The notes under the pieces were generated by a model that did no database searches, had not been told where the DNA came from, and saw only the letters and a list, made by a program, of their open reading frames with translations. The position numbers were made by a program, and so were the translations under genes. Of a stretch of DNA of 64,000 bases, positions 1 through 11,621 are shown piece by piece. Position 1 is the stretch's first letter. Each line of letters begins with the position of its first letter. Origin of the DNA: Pyrenochaeta sp. MPI-SDFR-AT-0127 (lineage: Eukaryota > Ascomycota > Dothideomycetes > Pleosporales > Cucurbitariaceae); NCBI GenBank assembly GCA_020747015.1, contig JAGTJM010000001.1, positions 682,001-746,000 of the forward strand, read 5' to 3'.

Positions 1-1277
1 CTCTGCACGTGGAGATTGGGTGGCATCAAGCGAAGCGTCTTCAGTGATGATCTGATAGTTGATTCTCAGATACTTCAACTTTGCAAATGCGAAGTCGGAT
101 AGCACGGGTGTAAGTTTGGCCACACCCGGAAGTTGTAAGTCGCTGTCTTCGCCGGGCGAAGTATCAATAGGAGCTTTAACGACTGCAGGCAAGACACCGA
201 TATCCAAAATCTGCAGACGCTTCGATCTCAGCAGCCCGGAAATACCTTCAACAGTCACAGCATTCGTTGACAGGTAGAGGTGTGTTATTCCAACATCTCT
301 GGCTTCTTCGATCGCAAGGCTGCCGACAAATCCATCGGTGAGTTTCTTGCGCAGGTGACCTACAAGATTTTCCACTTCGAAAGTGTCGATGTCGTCACTT
401 GTTCGTATATTTTCTACCAGTGGCAGGCGGCCTCGTGTGACATGCACTTCAACGGGCTCTTCTTTCATGCAGTGGTCAAGTAGCAATCGAGCACTGGCGT
501 CAGTCAAATTATTGTTGCTCACATCGAGACTCCTGATCCGTGTTCCTATCGAATGCGCGATAATGGTTAAATCTTGATCCCGTAGGCCGAGCCCTTTTAG
601 GCTCAGCACACGTAGATTACGGAGATACTTCAAGGTATTCAAGACAACCGCATCTTTGGCTGCTGATGTTCTGGAGAGGTCCAGTGAGACAAGGTCCGGA
701 AAATGAGGTAGAGCTTCTGCAAGACCAGTTGAAGTCGCGTTGGTGCAGCCGGATGCGTCAAGCAAGCGGAGGCTGAACACAGGATATGCGTTTGGTCGGG
801 TTGACCTCCACCGTAGGCTTGAATGCCGCAAGTTCAACAGCGATGCATGGTCGAAGAACGGAAGTCCATCAACGATAAGGCATTGAAGACGTGGAAGGTA
901 TTCAAGGCAGTCGCGGAGCCATTCCGAATGTGGGCCTCCATAGATTTCCGCGTGTGCCGGTGGGAAATGAAGGGTATGCGTGAGCTCTCGTACGAATGGT
1001 CGCACGTAGGGTAACGTCCTCTTGAATCGTGTAAGAGCAACTGCGGCATATCAATATGGTCCGAGATTGTGATTAATGTGAACCTACCGTAGACAGTATC
1101 ATTTTGCACCCCAAAATGAGAAGCGGGACTGCCCCAGAGGTTTGGTGTAAAGGTCTCGTGCCATTTCCGACACACTAAAGCTGCAGAACATAAGTCCTCG
1201 GAGGATAAGTATCGTGCGACAAAAGTCCACGGGTCTTGTTGAATAGCACTTTCATATGACGGAAGGAGATCGTCCAT
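1..1277 (-). CDS. F-box / leucine-rich-repeat protein (3' end outside window)
   Basis: Probable substrate-recognition subunit of an SCF ubiquitin ligase. The N-terminus starts at 1277 with a short lead and then an F-box-like segment (DPWTFVARYLSSEDLCSAAL, then VCRKWHETF). A 47-base intron (1087-1041, GTAGGT...CCGCAG) joins exon 1 to a long second exon that stays open from 1040 to the left edge. Exon 2 carries irregular leucine-rich repeats, for example LRLLDASGCT, LVSLDLSRTS, LRVLSLKGLG and IRSLDVSNNNL. The Skp1-binding role and ubiquitin-ligase context are known for the F-box family; the target cannot be read from sequence. The C-terminus is missing. Without splicing, exon 1 would read on into a short unrelated tail, so the intron is needed. 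Confidence 0.85.
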
Positions 1278-1730
1278 CGCCTATGTGCATTGGAAAGTTG
1301 GCCACCTGTGAGTATTGAAATCTCAAGGTGTGTCTATGAACTCGATGTCTGGCTTCCAGAGAATGTCGGTAGAGGATAATCCAGGCATTGCCTCAGCACT
1401 TCGGTAGATTAGACTCAACATGCACATGCTTGGCCAGGCGGAGTCGAGTGGCAGTGTTCAGAGTGTGCCGGTCAGAGGATGGCGATGATGCAAGAATTGG
1501 CGGGGCTAAGCCAATGTTGTTCTAGCGTAACGCGGTTGTAGGTCACACCCATCTGCTTCTCGTAACTCGGCTTTCGAATCTTTCACAGTATCATTTTTCT
1601 GACGATTTATTTACTTGTAATATCCCAACCTACACGCAGATTTTGCTCCGCCAGTCATCCTGGAACCGCGTTGACGGCAGACATGGCGTTTACTGAGCTC
1701 ATAGGTTCCTACATGCACTGTGGATACAAT
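1278..1730. other. Intergenic, no gene seen
   Basis: Upstream region of the F-box gene and 3' flank of the aldo-keto reductase gene. No supported coding segment. Confidence 0.6.
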
Positions 1731-3006
1731 CTAATGTCCAACCAAGGCTTGGTTCGCGGCACCATATCTGTTGCCGGAAGGTTTTGAGGCATTGAGGATC
1801 TCTCGAAGCTCTTGTTTCTCCTCGTCTGTCAAACTGATATCTCGAGACGCAAAGTTCTCCACTAATCGCTTGGCCTTGGTTGTGCCTGGGATCGCAATCA
1901 TGCCCTGAGCAGCAACCCAAGCGAGCGCGATTTGAGTGAGAGTGCAACCTTTTCGGGAGGCGAGTTTCTTGATCTGATCTACAATAGCTAGATTCTTGTA
2001 GAAGTTTTCGCCTTGAAACTTAGGTGCTGTGTGCCAAAGGGAGTCAGCATTCGATACCAAGAACATCTGCGTGTTGCAGCGGCAACGACTTACATGTACG
2101 GCGGAAATCAGTCTGCGCAAAATCGTCGGGAGTTTTATAGGGAAAGTCATCGACAAGCCACCCGTGGCCCAGCGGACTATAAGCTACGTATGCGACGCCC
2201 AGCTCCCGAGCAGTGTCGATCAAAGAGTCCGTCTCGTGGACAAGCTCAAACGCCGAATACTCAGCTTGTACAGCATCGATTTTAGCAACTGTGAATAACT
2301 TTAGCATTGATCTTGTGGCAAGGAATTAGAGAGAGGCCTACTCGAGTTGGCTTTGCGGAGTGTTGCGGCAGAGCACTCGGACAGGCCAATATACTTGGTC
2401 TTCCCTTGCTTCCGAATCTCATCAAGCGCTGGAATGGACTCCTCGAGAGGGGTTTCTGTGCGCCTGCTTAGTAGACGCAATATATGTAGGCTATTTCTAC
2501 ATACTAGGGTCAATTCGATGGAGATAGTAGAGATCTGGTGCGAATCCAAGTCGCTCAATGGTACCGTCGATGTATGTCTTAATGTGTGATGCGGAGTTGG
2601 TGACGCCACCCACGCCGAAGACGTCAAAACCGCATTTTGAGGCGACTAACAAGTCTTTGTCAGTCATCCTTTTTTAGATATTGAAGCATCTGCAACTTAC
2701 TAAAAAGCTTGTCGCGAACGTTGTGCTTCCTGATGAAGTCTCCTAAAAGTTTCTCATTGACACCGGCCTGATAAACTACCTGTACAGTGGCATGTCAGTC
2801 TTCAGAGACGTCTCGTCTTGCCGTCGACAAGGTGTATTCTTGCTTACTGCGGTATCCCAAAATGTGCAGCCGAGCTCAATTGCTTTAAGCAGCACGGGTT
2901 CGGCTTCCTCGAGGCTCAAGTTGGTTCCCAAACCGAAGCTAAGGCCCATTGCGCCAAAGCCAGGTGATGGAACCTCAATATCACCGAAGGGGAGTGTCTT
3001 GACCAT
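1731..3006 (-). CDS. Aldo-keto reductase
   Basis: NADPH-dependent aldo-keto reductase, probably cytosolic, reducing aldehydes or ketones. The substrate is not predictable. Six exons can be joined: 3006-2848, then four internal exons separated by introns near 2847-2780, 2702-2647, 2515-2462 and 2340-2294, then a last exon after an intron near 2090-2025. The product has the (beta/alpha)8 family pattern. It starts MVKTLPFGDIEVPSPGFGAM and carries the catalytic tetrad Asp (FWDTA), Tyr (VVYQAGVNEKLLG), Lys (VASKCGF) and His (YYLHRIDP). Later come KYIGLSE, QAEYSAFE, YVAYSPLGHG, RRTSPKFQGENF and the cofactor loop IPGTTKAKRLVEN. Length is about 330 residues, normal for the family. No break was found once introns are removed. 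It most resembles the yeast/plant group of reductases acting on small carbonyls. Confidence 0.9.
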
Positions 3007-4196
3007 GGTTTGCAGCGATATGTCTTAAAGAGAGACAAGTGCTAGGGGTAGAAATCGGCAATAGTCGAATGTGGTGGAGGAGCCGGTTCTCGTGGGTGTT
3101 GATGGCATCTAGATAAGTCTGAGGGTTTCTTTATAGCTTCCAGTCCCTCAGATGTCGAGTGCCCAGTATCTCCGAAGTCAACACCGCCATCTGCAAATGG
3201 CTGACATCCTAAATCCGATATGCTCTGAAATGCCCACTGTTCCACAGTTTCGCCGAACATCGGGCTAGCGTCGAGTAGTTCACGGCTTTAAGAAGACACT
3301 ACGCCCGTCCAAAGCTCAATTTTCCATTCTTGTCTCTATCTAGATGAGAACAATTGAGATAATCAGATAAGTAATCCGTCATGCTCCCCTGCTCATGCCT
3401 TCACAAACCAGCCCTTCAACACTGGCTATCATGCAATTGCGATCCTCTTACGCCAAGCGGTGAACGGAGAACGATGTAACCAGCGAATGATCAGCCAGAC
3501 GTCATCGCCTCACCACCTGTTCTTGCAATAGTGATCTTATCTCCGACCGCTAAGACCTTTTTCTTGAAGTTTTACCACTGGCTGCCTCGCTAGAGTACGA
3601 AATGACTACGATAAACTTCAATATCGGTTGTGTGCATTCTAATCGGTAACTCATAGCTATACAGGAGCTACTTCGTTACAATAAGGGAGCTGGTTGATCA
3701 GACTCAAATCTACATCGTCAAAAGTAACACGTTCACCCAAGCTTCTACAAGCATAGCGCCCTTGCTCTGGTTTGCCTACATTCATCTTGGAAGGAGCTAG
3801 CACGAGCCATGCATCTGTATTTGCATGACAGCTTTTGTGCAGCAGAGGCATCTGTCGCTATTCATCTCACCGGTGATTACTGTTACACATGCAAGGAAAA
3901 CAGTAGGTAATCGCTATACGGGCACCGGTGTAGCATATAAATATAGGTAAGCCGCCGATCATGAAGATCTCTAGCCGTTCCGGCCCCCTATGCCTTCCGA
4001 GGCATACCTCCCCACGAGGCTTAGCTCACCATTGAAGCATCGACGATTAAACCATGTTGATCCTTTGGTCAGGATTGATTCCGATTCGTCTTGCTAGCGA
4101 GTTCCCCTTGCTAGAATGGTGACGGTAGCAGGACAGTACAGCCAAAAGCATACGATTGATTCCATTTAGTGCTTGATGGGACTGCTTTAACTTTCA
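3007..4196. other. Intergenic, no convincing gene
   Basis: Upstream region of the aldo-keto reductase gene. Two short minus-strand open stretches (3042-3260 and 3657-3851) have no recognisable motif or splice support and were not called. Confidence 0.5.
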
Positions 4197-4580
4197 TCAG
4201 CGATCTATTAACTCCAAAAGAAGATTTTTGCATTTCTTTCTTGTACTCGATGCACAGAGCCACAGTCTGTACGCCTGTGAATGTACGCCCAATGACGCAA
4301 CCGCCATCATAATCTGACTGATGCCTTCCTCGCGATCTACAGACATTCTATTCAAAGATGTAAGAGGCCCTAGTAGATGACTTCGCCTCAATTGTATGTA
4401 CCTGAAAGCCTTCTGCATGTAGTGAGGATCCACAGGCAAGTCACCGGGCGTACAATCAAGGCAGAATCGTGTGGTCTTGTTGTTCTTCGCGAGGTACTAC
4501 CAACATGTAGATCAATCCTATGCAAGGTACAGGCGGCTTAAGCACTGGAAACGGGGCTTATTTACTTGACCAGATGACAT
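4197..4580 (-). CDS. Possible small three-exon protein, unknown
   Basis: I do not recognise this protein. A short first exon starts at 4580 (MSSGQ) and ends at a GTAAAT donor. After an acceptor TAG the frame continues YLAKNNKTTRFCLDCTPGD and then LPVDPHYMQKAF. A second intron (GTACAT...GAATAG) leads to MSVDREEGISQIMMAVASLG and a stop at 4197. Both introns have ordinary signals and keep the frame. The product of about 95 residues is fairly hydrophilic with a CLDC pair and no signal peptide. Another frame of the last exon (VQTVALCIEYKKEMQK) also looks protein-like, so the third exon may be wrong or the gene may be decaying. Confidence 0.3.
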
Positions 4581-4639
4581 AGGTGTCTCAAACTTAGATT
4601 CGATTGAAAATTTAGCGGATTTTATATCTAGAACTTGTC

Positions 4640-4647
4640 TATAAAAG
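4640..4647 (+). promoter_or_regulatory. TATA box of the secreted-protein gene
   Basis: TATAAAAG about 125 bases upstream of the start codon at 4773, followed by a CATCAT-rich and pyrimidine-rich leader. Position and sequence fit a TATA-type core promoter, as is common for highly induced fungal genes. Confidence 0.5.
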
Positions 4648-4772
4648 ACGGCCTCTTCTGTTTCCCATCATCTATTCACATCATCATCATCATCACATTT
4701 GAAACATCGAATTCCAGCTCAACTATCTCCAAAATTTACCAAATACTCTGCAAAGTTTATCTATCCACCATC

Positions 4773-5420
4773 ATGCACGCCGCTATTACTTTACTTTCGA
4801 TTGCCCTCCCAGCTGCGATTGCATACCCACAGAATACGATCCCTCCAAGCTCCAAAGCTAGATACTGCCCGGTTGTTGATAGCGTCACCGATGTCACTGG
4901 TGATGCATGGCAGGTAGGAGTGTCGGGCAAAGGCGGTGCCAGTATGAATAGACTTCTCGAATAAGGTCATGACTAACATGTGATCGCAGCACTCACAATC
5001 ACCGAGACACACGAGGTCGGCACTTCTTGGACGAAAGGGTTCGATTTGGGCGTCTCGGTCGATAAGATCATCGGCGTCGGAGCCGGTCTTTCTGGTTCTG
5101 TGTCCAAGACGGTAGCCGACAGCACCGCCGAGGGTGTAGAGTACGAGTGTCCCGACGGCGATTGGCACTGCAGTGTCATGGTATATCCAGGCATGAAGCT
5201 TGTTAAGGGCCACTTGGAGGAAATGAAAGGGAATGATGCGGGGTGTTCAGTCAGTCCATCAGATCATGGAGGAGACTTTGAACTCAAGATTCCTCGCTCG
5301 AGTGCCGGTGGGAACAAGAAGTCGTCTGTGCAACTTTGCACGTGCAAGAACTTGGATCACTGGGCCGACCCGGGACATGAAGCTCTGCTTTGCCAAGATG
5401 ATTGTGTCAAGCCGAATTGA
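4773..5420 (+). CDS. Small secreted cysteine-rich protein (effector-like)
   Basis: Predicted extracellular protein. The start at 4773 gives a classical signal peptide (MHAAITLLSIALPAAIAYPQ) with likely cleavage after AIA. The mature part has eight cysteines, one before the intron (RYC) and seven in exon 2, including ECPDGDWHC, LCTC, LC and DDC. Exon 2 also has a glycine/serine-rich segment (IIGVGAGLSGSVSKTVADS) before the CPxG motif. An intron is required because exon 1 reads to a stop near 4962, while exon 2 is open from about 4981 to the stop at 5418-5420. The strongest donor (CAG/GTAGGA at 4915) and acceptor (TCGCAG at 4989) are in different phases. The true junction may use the weaker donor near 4901 or a later acceptor near 5006. 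Length (about 180 residues), signal peptide and cysteines fit fungal effector-like proteins; the function is unknown. Confidence 0.7.
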
Positions 5421-6471
5421 TTCGGATCAAACAATGTGGGGCAATATGTCAAGAGTCATTTTGTATAACGAAGCATTCTCAGAGCGCTCGATGGGAGGGT
5501 TGGGAGTATACGAGAATGTTACTTGTTATAAGTGTGGTTCGAGGTTTGGTCGCTATTACTGCAGATACTGGCTTGCAGTTTGGAGTTTGTATTAGTTTGT
5601 TTCATGTCATAGTACTGTAGTCCGGTATGCCTGTAGACTACAACAATTTTGCTTTGCAACTTTTAAGCGCTTAAGAGAGATTTATAAGTAAAATGCACTG
5701 TGTTTAAAGCAAGACCAAAAAAAGGTGGATTCGAGTAAACCATCACCTATATGTAGCTTCCTTAGTGGAAGCCGAGGCCGTGGCGGAGGTACGTAGAAGT
5801 TTGATGTACTTGATATGCCTGTCAAACATGGGCTATGACACAACTATGACTCAGATATAGGGCTCTCTTCGAAAGTATTTCGATCAGAGTCCCTGATGGT
5901 AACAGGCAATTTGATAGCTTCTGCCTGGACATCGTATCGAAGGTTGAGTCTTTGATAAGCATGGGTAGGGTTTGTGGACGCTGCTTCAGAGTGGTACCGA
6001 AGTGAAGAGCTTCACTTGAGACAAAGCAGTAAGACAGGTAATAATTCGATGGCTCGCCTCTAAATCTAAACTCCATTGTCGCTGTACAAAAATGTGTAAA
6101 TACCAAGACACCATACCAGAGCCGTTCCATTTTCGGGGCGTAGTGCTACCGTGCCACACACCTGTTCGAACGCAGCGCTTCATTGTGGCCTCATGGAGAT
6201 TTCCAGGTAGTATTTCATGAACAACCTCGAGCCAGGGGGGTTCGAGTTTGAATTCCAAATAAATCCAGGAACCGTTCCTTGCGGGCCAGTAAATCCTGCG
6301 ATGCGATTGGGATATCTCTCTTCGTCTAACATTCTTTGGCGTCCTTGTGGTCCGTAAAAGGCGCCTAAGACACGCCACCATACAATCACCAACTATCACG
6401 CTCCTCTTCCTCGCTTCGAACAAACCCGCGCGCATGCAAATCGAGTTCACATTGTAGCACACTATACCAAA
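5421..6471. other. Intergenic, no gene seen
   Basis: 3' flank of two converging genes. Minus-strand open stretches at 5822-6130 and 5986-6462 lack motifs and overlap each other in different frames. Confidence 0.5.
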
Positions 6472-6714
6472 TCACCACAGCTTGCTGCCCTTTCTCTTTT
6501 CCTCATTCATCGCCTTCAACTGTTCCCCGATCGTCTTTAGCTCGTCTCTATGCTTCTCTCGCGTGTCCTCGAGCAATCTCGCGTGTTCCTTCTTTAGCTC
6601 CTTGAACTCTTCTTCTAACTTTTCATGCCACGGATACAAGACGAAGATCTGGAAGCAAAGCGCAGAGGAGCCAATGACAAAGTTTGTAAGCGAAAAGCCA
6701 CGTGTGATTAACAT
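6472..6714 (-). CDS. Tiny single-pass membrane protein with coiled coil
   Basis: An 80-residue protein starting at 6714 in a near-perfect initiation context (GCCACCATG). Residues about 7-30 form one hydrophobic segment (SLTNFVIGSSALCFQIFVLY) followed by PWH. The rest is a highly charged heptad-like helix rich in Glu and Lys (EKLEEEFKELKKEHARLLED onward) ending GSKLW. This architecture is typical of small mitochondrial inner-membrane or assembly proteins of fungi, but I cannot name the family. The fit of start context, hydrophobic segment and helix argues for a real gene. The location in mitochondria is inference only. Confidence 0.6.
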   Translation of the reverse strand: MLITRGFSLTNFVIGSSALCFQIFVLYPWHEKLEEEFKELKKEHARLLEDTREKHRDELKTIGEQLKAMNEEKRKGSKLW

Positions 6715-8713
6715 GGTGGCAGTCCCGTCGGTTCTTAGTTTGGCAGCAGTGAAGTGGTACGCGTAAGAATCCGGAATGTTTTGCTGTTAATGGACCAAGT
6801 TTGTATGTCGGCGCGACTTTTGGAACACTAAACGACAGCGCTAAAACCGGTCCAAGAGTACTGAATGCGTACGATCCGTTACACCCTGCTAGAGAGGAAA
6901 CCAAGGGTAAAAGAAAAAGGATCAAAGTGGAGTAAAAGGTAAACGAAAAGGGAAAAAAAAAAGAGGGAAGAGACAGGACTCAAGTAAAAAGAAACGGAAG
7001 CCTTCGGTTCCAAAAACACACGCTGGCACCCCAAACTTTCTATAATGCCGCACATGGCCTTGGAACACAGTCACATGCCGCCTTTTTTTCTTGGACTTGC
7101 AACCATTTTTGCGAGAAATGTGCGAGAAAACTGCATGTGTGGCCTGGGAAAGTGGCATGATTCTGTCCGTTTTGGGCCGATTTGGACTTAGGCCCGAAAT
7201 TCATCAGACGACTTTTTGGTGTAGGACTAAGCCACTAGGCGAAACGAGCGGCAATAACGCGACCCCCATGGTAAACTGGCAAACATCTAGAAGAGGGCTG
7301 GAAACAAGGTAGGGGACCAAAAGAAAAAGGGACTTTTTGCTTTGCGAGGGTAATGGTGAAACCATATCGTGTTCCTAGAATCATTGCGCAATACAGTGCA
7401 CTATTGGTTAGGGAGAGCCTGAAAGTTTCGCTTTCAAGTTGTTGGTCTGAGCTAATTTCTTCACCAACAGTCCGTCCATACAGCAGGGTTCTTGTCGGAT
7501 ACTTGAGGTCTTAGTGTGAACGGTTCGTATACCAACTTGTAGCTCCAGACTAGTCTCGTGCATCGAAGATAGTCTTCTTTCAGTCTTTCCAAGTCCCTAC
7601 CATTGGTTGTCCTCCAAATGCAGAGCTTCCCCGCATTGAGAAGAGTAGAGACGCAAGCAAAATGAAAGGTGTCTCGAGTTTAGTGTAGTATACTATAGTG
7701 GCTAACCAGTTGAAGAAATGTTCGGTCAAGGATATTATCTTTCTGGTAGACCTACATGAAGGAATGTTTCCTCCAGTAGCATATTGAAGAAATTAGGCGC
7801 CGCCATGTAGATTCCCCAATAATAATTAAAGGCGGTTGAAACACTATATAGTCGAGATTAAACGTGGCCCCAGTAGGGTGCAAGGAGATTGTCCTTCGTC
7901 GCGAAGATGTGTCGTCATTTGCATCAGACACGTGTTAAATTATGCATTCCACATTGTCCTCCGATCTGCATTTAGCTACCTGTACATCACCAAACAAAAA
8001 AACTTCTTTATGCAAGCGAGCGAGCTGCAAAGTTGTGGTACGGAGCAGTCTTCCGATCCAGAGCGCTCGCCGTTGGATCTTTGGAGATCTCGGGTATGCT
8101 ACCCGAACTGTACAATGGCCGGGCGGTCACGAGGCGCCTCGTCAACGTGGGATGACGTTGTCAACGTACAAAAGAGAAGGAGATCATCATGGGCGAAACA
8201 GGGACAAGAAACGACAAGCAGAGAGGGTATCAGCGAAGGAACACAAGGGATTGCAATGTGGGTTCCTTCATTGATGTATCGCGAACAGAAGATGTTGGAA
8301 ATGCTAGAATATCGTGAAACCCCCCAAAGAAGCAGTAGAGAGTACAGGAAGAAAATCGGACATTATATGGGTAGTAAGAAACAAAACGCCTTGGTATAAC
8401 TGTTGAATAAGTACTGCCGTGTGTAACCTTCCAATGACTTGTAAAACCACAGCCACGCCCACGCCCCATCTCCTCTATCCACGAAGTGTCGCTAGTTGCT
8501 GTGACGTGGGATCGTCGTCGTATACCACTATAGAAATTCAGGCAGATGCAGCGACGGCCTTTGTCGCTGTCCGTGGCACTCGCCCGCTAACGAAGGATAT
8601 CTTGCATGCTGTAAACCGAGACGTGTAACGTATAACCAAGACTGTGTTGGCTGCGAACAGCTGGCGGAAACGATGACGGATGAATAACGCTCAAAAGGGG
8701 TTGCTTTTGCTGT
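6715..8713. other. Two-kilobase gene-free stretch
   Basis: Contains purine-rich tracts near 6930-6990 (upstream of the tiny membrane-protein gene). Open stretches at 7091-7312, 7836-8399, 7942-8274 and 8230-8469 overlap on both strands and have no domain or splice logic. I see no supported gene. Confidence 0.5.
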
Positions 8714-9085
8714 CTATGCCTGCACGTTCTTCTCGTTGAGCACCTTTGGCCGGAAGACGGCGTCCTGGCCTGACATGCGACGGGCCAGTGCGCGGTCCAA
8801 CTTTGCTCCCAGGGCCAGCTTGCTCATGTCGTCGGTCTTCTCGTTGGTGAGCATGTATCGCTGCTGGACGAGGCGCTTGTCTTCGAGGCGCTCGAAGCCG
8901 GCGTTCCAGGTCTTGATGTCCTGTGACTTTGGGTCGCCCGAGGTTGACGACGCAGCGGACAGATGCGAGGGCGCAATTGAGGGCGTGAGGGTTGGTGTGG
9001 CGCTGTAGGTGGACATGCGTGTTGAGGCGCGGTTGCCTGCCGACTGTGGTTTCCTCGGGTTAGAGTGTGCTTGTGGTTGCGACAT
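8714..9085 (-). CDS. Conserved fungal hypothetical protein
   Basis: A 123-residue hydrophilic protein of unknown role. The first third is Ser/Thr/Pro-rich and probably disordered (MSQPQAHSNPRKPQSAGN). The second half is a charged helical region with a distinctive block (FERLEDKRLVQQRYMLTNEK, then DDMSKLALGAKLDRALARR) and a C-terminus ending in KNVQA. Such a block, in frame to the stop, looks like a conserved domain rather than chance. The start at 9085 is the simplest. The frame stays open upstream to 9214, and a possible 5' exon (MTNSLESSRPMLAN at 9305, followed by GTAAGT) could be spliced on, but the phase did not fit cleanly. No membrane segment or signal peptide is seen from the 9085 start. 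Confidence 0.6.
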   Translation of the reverse strand: MSQPQAHSNPRKPQSAGNRASTRMSTYSATPTLTPSIAPSHLSAASSTSGDPKSQDIKTWNAGFERLEDKRLVQQRYMLTNEKTDDMSKLALGAKLDRALARRMSGQDAVFRPKVLNEKNVQA

Positions 9086-9740
9086 GATGTGGAGTGGTGT
9101 GGAGTGGTGTGGACGGGTGGAGGAGGTGATGTTGGTAACAAGCCATGGGAAAAGGGACAGCGGCGCGAGAGAGGTTATCAAACATGCGTAGCGAGCCCTG
9201 GCAAGCATAGACATGGTGCAGGGGAGGTCTGAAACGGGCAGTGGAGACGAAATAAGGACTTACGTTGGCGAGCATCGGCCGCGACGACTCTAGAGAGTTG
9301 GTCATTGTGAGGGTTTGGGATATAGTGGCTGGCCGGGCGGCGGGCAGGGCAGGTCGGATGCAGCGGCGGGTGTCTTTTTTTTGGCAGCGGCACGACGCGC
9401 GATTGAGAGGCTGCAGGAAGGGGGGGAGGTGGCGAAGGAGGTAGGCGGATGTCCTGCTCGAGGGATACTGGGTTGTTGAAAAAGGTGAGGGAGGCCGACG
9501 TAGTCAGAAGCCGTCCTGTGCACAGCCTTTTGGGGCTCACGCGCGTTTCAAAGGGCCCAGATCGGCAAGGGGGCAACGTGAGAGAGGACAAGATCCACCC
9601 AGCAGGGCCAGCAGCAGGGGTGCGATAACCAGGAAATTCACACGATGCTAGACTGACTGGTGTTTCGCGGCAGTTTGCCAGGCGCCGTGTCAGCCTTACA
9701 GGCGAGTGCGTGTGTCGAATTCGAGTCACGGCAACGGGGA

Positions 9741-9776
9741 CAGGCAGAGGCAGAGGCAGAGCAGAGGCAGAGGCAG
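9741..9776. repeat. GGCAGA hexamer minisatellite
   Basis: About six copies of GGCAGA with one shortened unit (GCAGA), within the GC-rich intergenic region. Confidence 0.8.
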
Positions 9777-9815
9777 GACGGGCGCGCCTGGACGCGGGCA
9801 GGCAGCGACCCTTTT

Positions 9816-9836
9816 AGCAGCAGCAGCAGCAGCAGC
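9816..9836. repeat. (AGC)7 microsatellite
   Basis: Seven perfect AGC triplets 40 bases after the GGCAGA repeat, outside any supported gene. Confidence 0.85.
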
Positions 9837-11621
9837 GCCGGACTACTCTGAAACGGCTGTATGTAAGGATGTGAGCGCATGTCGAATAAAGTGAGCATCA
9901 TGCAGCCAGCCTCTCAGACAAAACCGTCCCCAGGCGCGGCGCCTCTCGAGCGAACGTCGGGTTCGCTGGAAAAACCAATCTGGAGCCACTCGTTTGGCAG
10001 CCAATGCCCGTCCCTCTCCCCATCGACCACCTCGCATGCATGCAGCCCCAGTCTTTGCCACGTTTTTCCAGCGTGGCCCTACCCGCTTTGGGGGCTTGAG
10101 TCGTTGTCTCCACCCTCTGGCGGGTGCTTTTGTCTCCGCCATGCCCGCCGTCCCGGCCTTGCATGACCCGTCTCAGCCAGAGGCATCAACACAAGTCGAG
10201 CCAGGCGTGCCTTGCATCGCCATGACACACTTGGTCCTGGCCTCCCAGAAGCCGCACTCATCGAGACGCCAATTCGCACGCCAGCAGCGTCAGCCGGAGT
10301 GGCCCAATTAATGCGTCTTCCACCTCTCTTCCATGCCCCTGCAGCTAGCCTCTAGCACCCGTGCCTGGCCTGAGTGGCTCGGTCAGCCAGCTCGCCCATG
10401 CCCGTCTTCGTATCGAGGAATGCAACACTCCCTCCGCATCAGCACCAGCAGCAGCACCACCACCACCATCATCATGCCACGGTGCACTGCCGGTATGCCC
10501 GCGTGCAATTGACTTTGGGCCCTTTTCAACCTATCCTCGCCTTTTACGTCAGGTCTCACTCGGAAGGGAAGGCTCAGCGCATATCACTCCGAAATGCTAT
10601 CTGCTTCTCCACTCTTTCCCCCACCTGGTTGGACTCTAGTACAACCTGACCTCGTCGCCCATCTTTCCTCTTATCACATGAGACCCGTTCCAGGGGATTG
10701 AAACGACACCTCACAGAGCAACAAGCCACTACGCACTCCAGCACACCTCTACTAAGCCATCGGCCTGCTCAACCATGCGCGTGCATGTGCAATCACTGTC
10801 CGTCCCTCCAAATCCCCTTCTGACTGCAGCGAGGGACGTGCTTCCACGTTCTTTCGGCCCACGTGGCATTGAAGGATGCCTGCATGTCATGCTGGCGCTG
10901 GGGCGGTCAGTGAATGTCCTAGCGAGCCTAGCTTGGCCCCATGGACAAGTCCACTCATGTTTATAGGGATGAAACAACATGAGCATGCTTTCGTCGGCCT
11001 ACAGAACTGGCCTACACTTTGAAAAAACGCAGGTGCACATCAATTCTACATATAGCTATGGCATTTGTCATGTACCTAGTATCACGAGGTGTGACCGAAG
11101 CGTTTCCATAGTGCTCCCGACCGACTCCGCAGTATCATCGAGCGGGTACGGCATGAGCCTCCATAGCCCGTAGCGCGTTTCTCCAGACTCTGAGCAATGT
11201 TGCGTAATGCTGCCCCCTTATAGTGTTTGGCTTAAATGACCGCGTCACCGCAGAGTCTAGATCTCACGTGCTGGCTGCACATTCTCAACAGCTTCTCGAC
11301 CTCGGCAATAATCCGGCAGCTCCGATGTCTATGGCGGTTGTGGCTTCACTAACATCGCCTTATTAGCGATGTGGCAGAATAAATGACTCGCTTACAGCCT
11401 GAACTCCGTGGCTGCTCGTAGGTAGCAACACAATTTGGAACATCAAAGGTAAGGCAGGGCCATCTACCGATTGCATGTATTGAACATCACAAAGGCTACA
11501 TTTGGCCGAAACGACTGGGCATCTCTATGCCTTAGCGAGCGTATAGTGTGGTATTACAGAAGGAACCCCAGTACCCCTTGAACAATACGCCCTCCCCCCC
11601 CCCCGCAACCTATCCATTCCC

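Larger units (their letters stand above)
9086..11621. other. Long GC-rich gene-poor region with simple repeats
   Basis: About 2.5 kb with no gene I can support. Many overlapping open stretches on both strands come from high GC and simple repeats, not coding. It holds a GGAGTGGTGT pair (9091-9110), GGCAGA repeats, an AGC run, a CAC/CAT run near 10455-10476, and a C11 run at 11594-11604. It lies upstream of the 8714-9085 gene and downstream of the DUF1996 gene. It may contain promoter, untranslated exons or non-coding RNA, none of which can be shown from the sequence. Confidence 0.5.

Noticed and set aside
5986..6462. 158-codon minus-strand open frame
   Set aside because: Overlaps other frames; composition (many Arg/Trp/Cys) is not protein-like and has no motif.
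7836..8399. 187-codon plus-strand frame
   Set aside because: No motif, overlaps a second plus-strand frame, and lies in a stretch without splice or promoter signals.
9178..9729. 183-codon minus-strand frame and neighbours in 9.1-10.3 kb
   Set aside because: Pro/Arg/Ser-rich translations on both strands from GC-rich repeats; typical compositional frames.
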